A stretch of 64,000 nucleotides of DNA, taken from Caproiciproducens galactitolivorans (GTDB taxonomy: Bacteria > Bacillota > Clostridia > Oscillospirales > Acutalibacteraceae). Positions 26,260 through 33,645 of this stretch are shown here, piece after piece. A program made the translations under genes and the position numbers. The notes beneath the pieces are model-generated. The model saw nothing but the letters and a program-made list of their open reading frames with translations. It was not told the origin of the DNA and made no database searches. Where the stretch lies: positions 62,001 through 126,000 of the forward strand of contig NZ_SRMQ01000004.1 in the NCBI RefSeq assembly GCF_004768785.1, read 5' to 3'. Positions within the stretch are counted from its first letter, which is position 1. Each line of letters starts with the position of its first letter.

Positions 26260-26690
26260 TCCACCATCGTCCCCACAATAGGCAAATTTTGTAAGATTGG
26301 ATGTCCAGCATGGCATGACGCAAATTGTGTGGATAGATCATTCCCTGCTGTAAGGCCAAAATGGGTTGCAGCTCCCCATGCAGCATTGTTCGTCACGTCA
26401 TAGACAGTACCGTTCACAGCGACATAGGCAGGCATGCCGTTTTTTCCGTTATACCTTGAGAGTTCTTCCTTAGTAAAAATTCTGTTGTTCTGAAAAGGCA
26501 GCGTCCTGACGGCATTGCTTTGCATTTTCAGCTCTGCACCCAAGTTGTTAATCAAATAGAGATCATAAATCTTACATCTTATATGGTCCAAAATATTGCT
26601 TTTGGTTATTTCGTCTGCCGTAACCTGCAAGAGGTTTACACTTGTACTGAAATCTTGGATTATTTTATTCATTTCATCACGGCGGTTCAT
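26256..26690 (-). CDS. cytochrome b5-like heme/steroid-binding domain protein
   Basis: This 144-aa protein has an N-terminal helical part (about 65 residues) and a C-terminal cytochrome-b5-like domain: FTKEELSRYNGKNG, PAYVAVNGTVYDVTNNAAW, and candidate heme ligands in THFGL and CHAGHP. Such clostridial domains are often linked to redox or membrane proteins. It is the first gene of the hydrogenase operon (AAAGGAG before ATG) and overlaps the small-subunit gene by four bases, which suggests that it passes electrons to or from the hydrogenase (inference). No transmembrane anchor is seen. Confidence 0.8.
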   Translation of the reverse strand: MNRRDEMNKIIQDFSTSVNLLQVTADEITKSNILDHIRCKIYDLYLINNLGAELKMQSNAVRTLPFQNNRIFTKEELSRYNGKNGMPAYVAVNGTVYDVTNNAAWGAATHFGLTAGNDLSTQFASCHAGHPILQNLPIVGTMVE

Positions 26691-26909
26691 TGCGATTCTC
26701 CTTTAAGGTTTATTCGGATTTGCTTTATTATATTCCACCGTAATTTCCTCTGTGTTTTCCCAGAGCTCTGAACTTTATGGATATCCAGTCAAATAATTCC
26801 GGCTGGCAGTTCTAGATAAAACTGCCAGCCGGAAAATCTTCACTATTTTTAAGAGTTTTAGTCAGTTTCTGTATTTTAATGAAATCGTCTGGAACCTCAT
26901 TTTAACGGC

Positions 26910-27257
26910 TTATCTTACCTTTTGCAGTATCTTAACGATATCCTCAGTATTAAGAACCTTACCGTAAGAAACAATCTTTCCATCTATCACAAGGGCAGGT
27001 GTTGACATGACGCCATAGGCTGCGATTTGTGAGAAATCGGTCACATGGTCAATTGTCGTATCCATGCCGAGTTGTTCCAGCGCTGCTTTAGCAGCGGCTT
27101 CAAGCTGATTGCATTTTGCGCAGCCGCTTCCAAGCACTTTTACACTTGCGCCTTCGACTTTAGCGCTCTCAGCCTTGGCCATGCTTTTCGCATCGCAGTT
27201 TCCTCCGCAGCAGGAAGTCGTTTCTTTCTTTTTCTTTCCGAATAGTGACATATTCAT
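26910..27257 (-). CDS. thioredoxin-like small redox protein (TM0996/MTH895 type)
   Basis: This 115-aa protein has a Cys-rich N terminus (SCCGGNCD), then the glutaredoxin-like redox domain: VKVLGSGCAKCNQLEAAAKAAL with the CxxC near residue 45 and STPALVIDGKIVSYG with cis-Pro near residue 85. These proteins accompany ArsR-controlled permeases and are thought to act in metal or metalloid handling. AAAGGAG precedes the start; ATG at 27251 is also possible. It is the last gene of the ArsR-linked block. Confidence 0.85.
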   Translation of the reverse strand: MNMSLFGKKKKETTSCCGGNCDAKSMAKAESAKVEGASVKVLGSGCAKCNQLEAAAKAALEQLGMDTTIDHVTDFSQIAAYGVMSTPALVIDGKIVSYGKVLNTEDIVKILQKVR

Positions 27258-27286
27258 TACGCTCCTTTATTAGTTGTTGTTATTGG

Positions 27287-27791
27287 TTAGCAGCAATTGC
27301 TCCCGCAGGAGTATGCTGATTTACTGGCTTTCCCCTCATAAAAAGTTTTCAGATTGTTCGGCAGTTTATAGTCGCCGCAGTAACAATCACTTGTTGTTCC
27401 GAATATGGTTTTCAGAATTGCCTCGGCAAGCATCTCATTGGGAGGCACTTCATAACTTTCCCCATTGTATTCAAATACCCGACAGTCAACATCAGCTCCG
27501 TTGATTTCGCTGCAGCATCCGCAACGGTTCTCTTTTACGAACCCGCAAATATCCTGACCGTTTACACGGATCGTCGGAGAGGAAAGAAATCTAAACCTCT
27601 CGGCGATCTTGTTATACTCGATATCAAAACCGGCAAGCTGCAGCGCGGGGTAAGCGTCGCCATTACTTCATCAAGCACAGTATCCGTTCCGATGCAGCGG
27701 TTACAGGTCTGCAAAATCAAGATCTTGTAACGCAGGTGCCGCACTCCGCGCATATCAGATAGTCAATAATAGGATACCATGTCTTTGCCAT
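27287..27791 (-). pseudogene. ferredoxin start fused to a frameshifted DUF2703-type gene
   Basis: From ATG at 27791 (AGGAG upstream) the frame reads MAKTWYPIIDYLICAECGTC, a typical ferredoxin-like N terminus, then stops after 24 codons. In the next frame the sequence continues as a DUF2703-like protein (LQTCNRCIGTDTVLDEVMATLTP), and near 27648 it shifts again (a C run seems one base short) before reading through FRFLSSPTIRVNGQDICGF and a Cys-rich tail to the stop at 27287. Either two adjacent genes were fused by a deletion and decayed, or base-call errors exist. Intact versions occur in ArsR operons. Confidence 0.75.
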
Positions 27792-27803
27792 AACACTTTT
27801 CTC

Positions 27804-28817
27804 CTATATGATAAATCCTTGAATCGCGTTGAAAAAATAGCCTACAAGGATAATGCCTATGGTACAGATGCCGATGAACAGTGCCAGCAGCTTCGGTTTG
27901 ACCGCCTTGCGGAGCATGATCATGGACGGAAGGGACAGCGTTGTGACAGCCATCATAAATGAAAGGATAGTACCAAGCTGTGCCCCCTTATATAATAGTG
28001 CCTCAGCAATCGGAATAGTACCGAAGATATCGGCATACATCGGGACCCCGATTAGGGTTGCCAGAACGACGCCAAAGGGATTTTTGCTTCCCAGCACGAG
28101 CGATACCCATTCTGCCGGAATCCAGTTGTGAATGACCGCGCCGATGCCTACACCGACCAGAATATAGGGAAACACCTTTTTGAAGGTGGAGAGCATTTGC
28201 TCTTTTGCATAAATCAGTCGGTCTTTTTTTGTCAGGTCTGGCGATTCGATGTCCACACTACCCGCTGACAGGATAAAGCTCTCAACATACCGCTCCATAT
28301 GCAGTTTTTCAATAATCGTGCCTCCGACGACTGCGACGATCAGCCCAACAATAACATAAATAATTGCTACTCTTGCACCGAAAATGCTCATCAACAGAAG
28401 CAACGATCCGAGATCCACCATTGGGGAAGAAATCAGGAACGAAAACGTCACACCAACAGGAAGCCCTGCGGATGTAAACCCAATGAATAGTGGTATAGAG
28501 GAACAGGAACAGAACGGCGTCACCGTGCCAAGGAGCGCCGAAATGCAGTTTGCCCAGACACCGTGGAAACGACCGAGAATCCGTTTGCTGCGCTCCGGTG
28601 GGAAGTAACTTTGGATATAACTGATGAGAAAAATCAGCGAACACAGAAGTATCGTGATCTTAATCACATCGTATAAGAAAAACTCAATGCTTCCACCCAA
28701 CCGCGCCGATGTATCAAGTCCAATAGCGGTCAGGCCACTTCGGATTAGGCCATCCAGCCATTTCATAGCAAGGATCTGGTATTGGAAAAAGTCCCAAATT
28801 AATTTTAGTATCTGCAT
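27804..28817 (-). CDS. permease of the SO0444/ArsP-like family (DUF318)
   Basis: This 337-aa membrane protein has about eight transmembrane segments and the family hallmark GTVTPFCSCSSIPLFIGF near residue 100, plus a second half with LIGVPMYADIFGTIPIAEAL. Relatives export metals or organic arsenicals. It is preceded by an ArsR gene and a palindrome ACATCA-N8-TGATGT that matches the one before arsR, so it is probably derepressed by metal or metalloid. The substrate cannot be told. Confidence 0.85.
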   Translation of the reverse strand: MQILKLIWDFFQYQILAMKWLDGLIRSGLTAIGLDTSARLGGSIEFFLYDVIKITILLCSLIFLISYIQSYFPPERSKRILGRFHGVWANCISALLGTVTPFCSCSSIPLFIGFTSAGLPVGVTFSFLISSPMVDLGSLLLLMSIFGARVAIIYVIVGLIVAVVGGTIIEKLHMERYVESFILSAGSVDIESPDLTKKDRLIYAKEQMLSTFKKVFPYILVGVGIGAVIHNWIPAEWVSLVLGSKNPFGVVLATLIGVPMYADIFGTIPIAEALLYKGAQLGTILSFMMAVTTLSLPSMIMLRKAVKPKLLALFIGICTIGIILVGYFFNAIQGFII

Positions 28818-28841
28818 GAGAGATAAACCTCACTTTCAATA

Positions 28842-28861
28842 ACATCAAAAAAATTTGATGT
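28842..28861. promoter_or_regulatory. candidate ArsR operator before the permease
   Basis: Perfect dyad ACATCAAA-AAAA-TTTGATGT located 25 bp before the permease start. It shares ATCAAA...TTTGAT with the site upstream of arsR. Confidence 0.6.
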
Positions 28862-28871
28862 ATTCTGTTCT

Positions 28872-28900
28872 TAAAAAAGCCATCGTCAGGATGGCTTTTT
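28872..28900 (-). terminator. intrinsic terminator at the end of arsR
   Basis: Stem AAAAAGCCATC / GGATGGCTTTTT with a GTCA loop; the arsR stop codon lies inside the hairpin. Confidence 0.7.
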
Positions 28901-29212
28901 AGATTTGCAACAAATTTTTTCTTCTGTAACCGCGTTGGGCGTTGTCAGTTTTTTTAATAGATTACCGGTATAGGCGCTTCCCTTTTCACTAATTTTGTAA
29001 TGCGTCCATTTGCCTTCCTGCCGACTCTCCACAATACCCGATTCAACCAGAATCTTCATGTGATAGGAAAGCCCCGATTGCCCCAAGTCCAACTGTTCCG
29101 ACAAAACGCAGGCGCATTTTTCCCCGTCGCGCAGAAGTTCAAGTATCCTAAGGCGTTTTTCGTCGCAAAATGCCTTGAACACTTTTGCCTGTTCTTCATA
29201 TACGGTTGACAA
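28886..29212 (-). CDS. ArsR/SmtB family transcriptional repressor
   Basis: This 108-aa winged-helix protein has the ArsR fold with KCACVLSEQLDLGQSGLSYHMKIL (residues 33-56); the CAC pair at the start of this helix resembles the metalloid-sensing ELCVC site, and a CC pair lies in the C-terminal tail (KICCKSKKPS). It should dissociate from DNA upon binding As(III)- or metal-like ions. ATCAAA...TTTGAT palindromes occur before this gene and before the downstream permease. Confidence 0.9.
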   Translation of the reverse strand: MSTVYEEQAKVFKAFCDEKRLRILELLRDGEKCACVLSEQLDLGQSGLSYHMKILVESGIVESRQEGKWTHYKISEKGSAYTGNLLKKLTTPNAVTEEKICCKSKKPS

Positions 29213-29222
29213 GCTATCACCT

Positions 29223-29244
29223 CATATCAAAATTATTTGATATG
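29223..29244. promoter_or_regulatory. candidate ArsR operator before arsR
   Basis: Perfect dyad CATATCAAA-ATTA-TTTGATATG about 10 bp before the arsR start, in a promoter-proximal position; it supports autoregulation. Confidence 0.65.
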
Positions 29245-29394
29245 TTATTAATATATACGTCAAATCAAGTTTTGTCAATATGAAATCAGGAAGTATTGAC
29301 TGGAAATAATAACCCAATAGTAAGATTAAATCAGAGACTCCCTTAATAAACTCTCGTTTTCTTCAAATATCTTCGTTTTTTAGAGCATTTGATT

Positions 29395-29766
29395 TTATTG
29401 GGCTACTATTTTTCCAAACCAGCAGGCGAATAAAGCGAAAAAAAGGTTTAATCCTGCATTCATTCCACCCATCAGGTATTCGCCGTCGGAAAAGAATGAG
29501 ACGGTTTCATAGCTGAAAGTGGAGAAAGTGGTAAGGCCGCCCATAATCCCTGTAGTTAAAAATATTCTGGCATTTGCAGAAATAGGCCAGATACTGGTGC
29601 TTGCTTCCATGATGAAGCCCATGGTGAAGCCGCCAAGGACATTTACAATAAGAGTTCCTATGGGAAAATCGCCAAAATATTTTGCTGTAGCGGTCGAAAT
29701 GATGCAGCGGAGCGCGGTGCCAAGGAAGCCTCCCAAGCCAACTATTAAGATTCTACTGAGTTTCAT
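29395..29766 (-). CDS. crcB: fluoride efflux channel CrcB/Fluc
   Basis: This 123-aa protein has four transmembrane segments and Fluc signatures: GLGGFLGTALRC at the N terminus, GTLIVNVLGGFTMGF (the conserved Asn, about 40) and GIMGGLTTFSTFSYET (the Phe-box and sodium-site region, about 75). Fluc proteins work as dual-topology dimers that let fluoride leave the cell. Start ATG 29766 has GAGGGTGG upstream; the open frame extends further through the riboswitch but lacks support. A fluoride riboswitch lies directly upstream. Only one crcB gene is visible here. Confidence 0.95.
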   Translation of the reverse strand: MKLSRILIVGLGGFLGTALRCIISTATAKYFGDFPIGTLIVNVLGGFTMGFIMEASTSIWPISANARIFLTTGIMGGLTTFSTFSYETVSFFSDGEYLMGGMNAGLNLFFALFACWFGKIVAQ

Positions 29767-29784
29767 AAGAAATATACCACCCTC

Positions 29785-29865
29785 AAGGCAAAAATATAAG
29801 CTTCTACCTTTTCTCAAAGTAGAAGCCGTTAGCATTGACTGCATTATGGTGAGCTTCATCACCAA
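29785..29865 (-). promoter_or_regulatory. fluoride riboswitch 1 (crcB motif) with terminator, controlling crcB
   Basis: On the minus strand the aptamer begins GGTGATGAAGCTCACC (29863-29848) and ends GGCTTCTAC (29827-29819), as in the crcB motif. The terminator GCTTCTAC / GTAGAAGC followed by a T-rich tract uses the aptamer's last strand, so fluoride binding should prevent termination. A TATAAT box lies just upstream near 29883. Confidence 0.9.
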
Positions 29866-30149
29866 ATCGCTATATTATTATTATACAACTTTCATTGCTT
29901 TATAAATTTAATAAAAGATACGAAAACGAACCAAAAGGTAGAAAATTATTAATTTTTCGGTTTGATTTTGTGTATTTATTACAATTTGAGCAAAAGATCA
30001 TCCACGCTTATTCGGGATTTTCACCATTTTTTGGATGCCCAGTATAACTACCGGAAGGATTACTGTTAAATGACAAATTGAAATATAAGGATTGTATTAC
30101 TGATCAACACTAGATAAAATTGACAAACAATGAATTGCTATTTTTAATA
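29866..30149. other. AT-rich region between two divergent riboswitches
   Basis: About 280 bases hold the minus-strand crcB promoter near 29883 and lead to the plus-strand promoter at 30150. I see no coding sequence here. Confidence 0.5.
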
Positions 30150-30178
30150 TTGAAGATTGCTTTCCCAAGTGCTATACT
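30150..30178 (+). promoter_or_regulatory. promoter of the acetyltransferase riboswitch transcript
   Basis: TTGAAG (30150-30155), 17-base spacer, TATACT (30173-30178), ending 6 bases before the riboswitch core; the same -10 hexamer and context (AGTGCTATACTA) recur at 33501-33512 before riboswitch 4. Confidence 0.75.
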
Positions 30179-30182
30179 ATGC

Positions 30183-30301
30183 AAGGGATGAAGCTCCCCT
30201 TTGGAAATGTCCAAATTGTTGCTGAGAACAGCTGATGGCTTCTACTAAATTGGTGAAGTCATCAGCTTTTTTACGCATGCATTTCCAAAGGGGAATTTTT
30301 T
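30183..30301 (+). promoter_or_regulatory. fluoride riboswitch 2 with terminator, controlling GNAT gene
   Basis: Aptamer starts GGGATGAAGCTCCCC (30185-30199) and ends CAGCTGATGGCTTCTAC (30229-30245). The terminator AGCTGATG..TTC / GAAGTCATCAGCT plus T6 (30230-30272) overlaps the aptamer 3' strand. Uniquely, a 14-base segment CATTTCCAAAGGGG (30280-30293) after the terminator is perfectly complementary to 30196-30209 in the aptamer and is followed by TTTTTT, which could form a second, alternative stem. Confidence 0.9.
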
Positions 30302-30323
30302 AGTTTGATAGCGGGTGGGTAAA

Positions 30324-30848
30324 ATGGAAGATTTTATTAGACCGTTCAAGGAAAGCGACTGGAATAAAGTCCAAAAAATATATCATCAGGGAATTGATAC
30401 GAATTTAGCGACATTTCAAACAATGTGTCCAACTTATGAAATATGGAACAAAACATATCTACAGAAATGCCGTTACATATATGAGCAAAACGGGAGAATT
30501 CTCGGTTGGATTGCGTTGTCGCCTGTTTCAAATGAAACTGCATATTCTGGTGTAGCTGAAGTTAGTGTCTACGTGGAAAACAAGTCAAAGCATCAAGGAA
30601 TTGGAACATTGCTATTAGATAAAGTCATAAAAGAATCAGAAAAAGAAGGATTTTGGACGTTACAAGCGACAATAATGCATAATAATTATTCTTGCATTTT
30701 GTTGTTTCAAAAGTGTGGATTTCGGGAAGTCGGTTTTCGTAATAAAATAGCTCGTGATCGGTTTGGAACTTGGAGAAAGACAGTACTTATGGAAAAAAGA
30801 AGCAAATCAGATATGTTAAGCAACTGTTGCGATTCGAAACCAGTCTAA
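30324..30848 (+). CDS. GNAT family N-acetyltransferase (phosphinothricin acetyltransferase-like)
   Basis: This 174-aa protein has the PAT/MddA-type layout: IRPFKESDWNKVQKIYHQGI at the N terminus, LGWIALSPVS, AEVSVYVENKSKHQGIGTLLLDKVI with the acetyl-CoA loop (Q-G-I-G-T, about 93), and LFQKCGFREVGFRNKIARD. Such enzymes acetylate amines of small molecules. ATG at 30324 is selected from GGTGGG upstream; the frame opens at 30315. It is the only gene behind riboswitch 2 and converges with the MFS gene, overlapping it by four bases. Its role in fluoride stress is not known to me. Confidence 0.85.
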   Translation: MEDFIRPFKESDWNKVQKIYHQGIDTNLATFQTMCPTYEIWNKTYLQKCRYIYEQNGRILGWIALSPVSNETAYSGVAEVSVYVENKSKHQGIGTLLLDKVIKESEKEGFWTLQATIMHNNYSCILLFQKCGFREVGFRNKIARDRFGTWRKTVLMEKRSKSDMLSNCCDSKPV

Positions 30849-32059
30849 CTACGTTTTCTCTGTTCACGTTTAAGATTATTTATAAAAGCAATGAATACAG
30901 CAATAGAGAGTACTTCTATTATAACGGCATACAGAATTACATAAAGAACTGACCGCTCATATATAAAACCCATGGCTGAATTTCCAATTAACATTGCCAT
31001 TCCATATATTGTGTTAAAATAACCAAAGGCTTTTCCTCTATCGGCAACAGGGGTAATATCAGATATTGCTGCTTTCATAACAGTTTCATGAATGCTCATT
31101 ACACATCCCCACAATAAAATGCTGATGACAGCAAAAGCAGTTGAAGTAGAGAAGCCTAAAACTGATACAGCAATACTTAAAAGCGAAATAGATACGAGAA
31201 CTTTTATTCCCATACGATCATAAAGCTTTCCGATAAAAACAGCAAGCAATCCATCAATTGCCATAGCAACTGCATATAATGTTGGAATTGCCGCTTGGTT
31301 TAATATTCTTTGAAATAAAAAGTGATAGGAAAGTATAGGAAAGCCGGCAAAGCCAAGAACACTAAAAAAAATGAACAGAGAATATAACCAATAATCAGCC
31401 GATACCTTCCTTTTTGAAGCTTGCGGTTTTTGATTTGCTGCCCCTCCGGACACGGTGATTGTTTCAAATTGCGACGGATTCGGATACTTATGCTTTGTAT
31501 ATAATACGACGGCAATCGTTAAAATTGCAGGAGCCCACATAATTTGAACCCCCTGCTTATACCCGCCAAAAGATGAAAGACATACCGTAAAAATAAGAGG
31601 CCCAATAATTGCGCCGATCTGGTCAAGAGCCTCACTAATACCAAAACCAAATCCAGATCCTATATGCTTTGTTGCATGTGAAATCATAGTATCTTTGCCG
31701 GGGCTGCGTACCGCTTTGCCAATTCGTTCAAGAATAATAAATAGTGCTGCAATTTCCCAATGCTCAGCCAAAGCCAGTAATGGAACTGAAATAAGCATAG
31801 CATAGCCTATAGTCGTCACAATCCAGCTATTACCGGTTTTATCAATAAAATATCCCGAAACAGCCCGGATTGCATATCCCAGGAATTCTCCAAAACCCGT
31901 TATAAGTCCAACTGCCACGGCATTGGCACCCAATACACCTAAATAGCTGCCATAGATACTACGCGCTCCTTCATAAGTAATATCCCCCAAGGCGCTGATT
32001 AATCCAAATAATAGAATAAATTCAAGTGCGAGATTTTTCTTTTTAGTTGTTTTATCCAT
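30845..32059 (-). CDS. MFS transporter
   Basis: This 404-aa protein has about twelve transmembrane segments, an N-terminal DITYEGARSIYGSYLGVLGA segment, the MFS loop pattern GYFIDKTGNSW between helices 2 and 3, and ERIGKAVRSPGKDTMIS in helix 4 region that is seen in a group of uncharacterised MFS proteins. The substrate is not known. It lies 56 bases after a second MFS gene in what appears to be one transcript led by fluoride riboswitch 3. Confidence 0.85.
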   Translation of the reverse strand: MDKTTKKKNLALEFILLFGLISALGDITYEGARSIYGSYLGVLGANAVAVGLITGFGEFLGYAIRAVSGYFIDKTGNSWIVTTIGYAMLISVPLLALAEHWEIAALFIILERIGKAVRSPGKDTMISHATKHIGSGFGFGISEALDQIGAIIGPLIFTVCLSSFGGYKQGVQIMWAPAILTIAVVLYTKHKYPNPSQFETITVSGGAANQKPQASKRKVSADYWLYSLFIFFSVLGFAGFPILSYHFLFQRILNQAAIPTLYAVAMAIDGLLAVFIGKLYDRMGIKVLVSISLLSIAVSVLGFSTSTAFAVISILLWGCVMSIHETVMKAAISDITPVADRGKAFGYFNTIYGMAMLIGNSAMGFIYERSVLYVILYAVIIEVLSIAVFIAFINNLKREQRKRS

Positions 32060-32115
32060 ATATTATTGTCTCCCAAATGTTGTTTCTTTTTTGCGCAGCA
32101 ATTTCTTAGCATTGC

Positions 32116-33288
32116 CTAATCGGCAGCACATCTTTCTAATTTTGAAAAGCTTAAAAGAATTAAAGATATTATTGCACAAGCAGCTCCGAAATAAAAAGTT
32201 GCTGCCGGTGCAACTTTGTCCCATAGGAATCCGGCAATTAAATTTGCAGGTAAGGACATTAGTCCGAGAGAAGCATTAAAAAATCCGTATGCTGTGCCAC
32301 GCTGATTATCAGGCACAATATGTGCAACTAACGCTTTTGCTATACCCTCTGTCGTCGCATAATAGAACCCGTAAAAGATATAAATGATCCAGATTTGCCA
32401 TGCTTGATTTGCAAGAGCAAACCCGACATAGGCGATTGCGTAAATCAGCCACCCGGCTTGCATGACTTTAACCCGCCCGATTTTATCGGACAACGCACCT
32501 GCCGGTGTGGATAGGAGCGCATAGAATAGGTTAAACAGTGCATATACAACAGGAATTGCGATGACGCTGACACCTACATTTTGAGCACGTAAAATTAAAT
32601 AGGAATCACTTGAATTTCCTAAAGTGAATATTAGCATTATAATCAGAAAATATAGGAATTTGCCTTTTAAGAGTGTCCAATTAAACTTACTCCCTTGGGG
32701 TGAATCCGGTTGAGACTTTTCTTTCACGAAAAAAACAATCAGCAAAAGGGTAATGGCTGAAATCAATCCGCCAATATAGAAAATAATTCTGTATCGCATA
32801 ATATTTTTCGCAAGAAGCCATAAGAGACCGGCGGTAGCAAGTGGGCCAACAACAGAGCCAAATGTATCAAGTGTGCGCTGATAGCCAAAGGAAAATCCCA
32901 TTTCCCCTTCTTTTGCGGATTGAGCAACAAGCGCGTCTCTTGGCGCATCCTTTATGCCCTTTCCTATACCGTCGGCAAAGCGGAGAACAAAAGCCTGCCA
33001 TGCTGTAGAAGCAAAGCCGAACAAAAATCGACTGACTGCAGATAATAAATATCCAATAAATACGATTGCTTTACGCTTTTTTAGTTTATCCGACAAAAAT
33101 CCAGACAAAATTTTGAAGATGCTTACGATTGTTGTAAGGCTACCTTCTACTAACCCTATCATCTCCTTGCTCATGCCAAGGACTGAGGAATAGAATACAG
33201 GCAGGATGGGCTGTATCATATCTTGCCCGAATCCTCCGAAGAAAGCTACCCATCCGAGAGTACGAACATTGTTTCTGTTTCGCTTCAT
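32116..33288 (-). CDS. MFS transporter, first gene behind fluoride riboswitch 3
   Basis: This 390-aa, twelve-helix protein has GGFGQDMIQPILPVFYSSVLG at the N terminus, the MFS loop SGFLSDKLKKRKA, FADGIGKGIKDAPRDALVA in the helix 4-5 region and a related loop GALSDKIGRVK in the second half. It is a distant relative of the next gene (similar ERIGKAVRSP/DGIGKGIKDAPRD motifs). AAAGGAG precedes the ATG. The leader carries a fluoride riboswitch, so expression should rise with fluoride. What the pair exports is unknown; they could form a two-protein system or act on two stress-related solutes (inference). Confidence 0.87.
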   Translation of the reverse strand: MKRNRNNVRTLGWVAFFGGFGQDMIQPILPVFYSSVLGMSKEMIGLVEGSLTTIVSIFKILSGFLSDKLKKRKAIVFIGYLLSAVSRFLFGFASTAWQAFVLRFADGIGKGIKDAPRDALVAQSAKEGEMGFSFGYQRTLDTFGSVVGPLATAGLLWLLAKNIMRYRIIFYIGGLISAITLLLIVFFVKEKSQPDSPQGSKFNWTLLKGKFLYFLIIMLIFTLGNSSDSYLILRAQNVGVSVIAIPVVYALFNLFYALLSTPAGALSDKIGRVKVMQAGWLIYAIAYVGFALANQAWQIWIIYIFYGFYYATTEGIAKALVAHIVPDNQRGTAYGFFNASLGLMSLPANLIAGFLWDKVAPAATFYFGAACAIISLILLSFSKLERCAAD

Positions 33289-33311
33289 GATGATACACTC
33301 CTTTTTTCTCC

Positions 33312-33390
33312 AACAAAAAAACTTCTATTATTTATAATAATAGAAGTCATTAACCCCAGAAATGGGGTATAAGGCGAACTTCATCGCCGT
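33312..33390 (-). promoter_or_regulatory. fluoride riboswitch 3 with terminator, controlling the MFS pair
   Basis: Minus-strand aptamer begins GGCGATGAAGTTCGCC (33388-33373), continues through a CCCCATTTCTGGGG stem and ends TTAATGACTTCTA (to 33341). The terminator ACTTCTATTATT / AATAATAGAAGT plus T7 (33347-33314) uses the final aptamer strand. Confidence 0.9.
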
Positions 33391-33406
33391 TATTCTAATT
33401 GCTTTA

Positions 33407-33435
33407 AGTTTAGTCATAAGACTGTGTTTTGTCAA
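33407..33435 (-). promoter_or_regulatory. promoter of the MFS pair transcript
   Basis: On the minus strand TTGACA (33435-33430), 17-base spacer, TAAACT (33412-33407), about 18 bases before the aptamer. Confidence 0.75.
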
Positions 33436-33482
33436 CTATAATTCAATGCTGCAAATACAATTGATAAAAGTTAGTATAATTC

Positions 33483-33511
33483 TTGCAGATGCTGATGCAA
33501 AGTGCTATACT
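33483..33511 (+). promoter_or_regulatory. promoter of the usp riboswitch transcript
   Basis: TTGCAG (33483-33488), 17-base spacer, TATACT (33506-33511), ending 9 bases before riboswitch 4; it is divergent from the MFS promoter 48 bp away. Confidence 0.75.
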
Positions 33512-33518
33512 ACCCTTA

Positions 33519-33607
33519 AAGGGATGAAGCTCCCCTTCGGAATATCCGAATTGCTGATTACAGCTGATGGCTTCTACAAGATTGTAGAGGTTGTCAGCCT
33601 TTTTCAT
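33519..33607 (+). promoter_or_regulatory. fluoride riboswitch 4 with terminator, controlling usp gene
   Basis: Aptamer starts GGGATGAAGCTCCCC (33521-33535), has the TTCGGAATATCCGAA-type stem and ends CAGCTGATGGCTTCTAC (33562-33578). A terminator CTGATGGCTTCTACA / TGTAGAGGTTGTCAG with TTTTT (33563-33605) overlaps the last strand. Confidence 0.9.
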
Positions 33608-33645
33608 CGTCTAAGGGGGGGACTTATCAGATGGGAGGCACTGTC

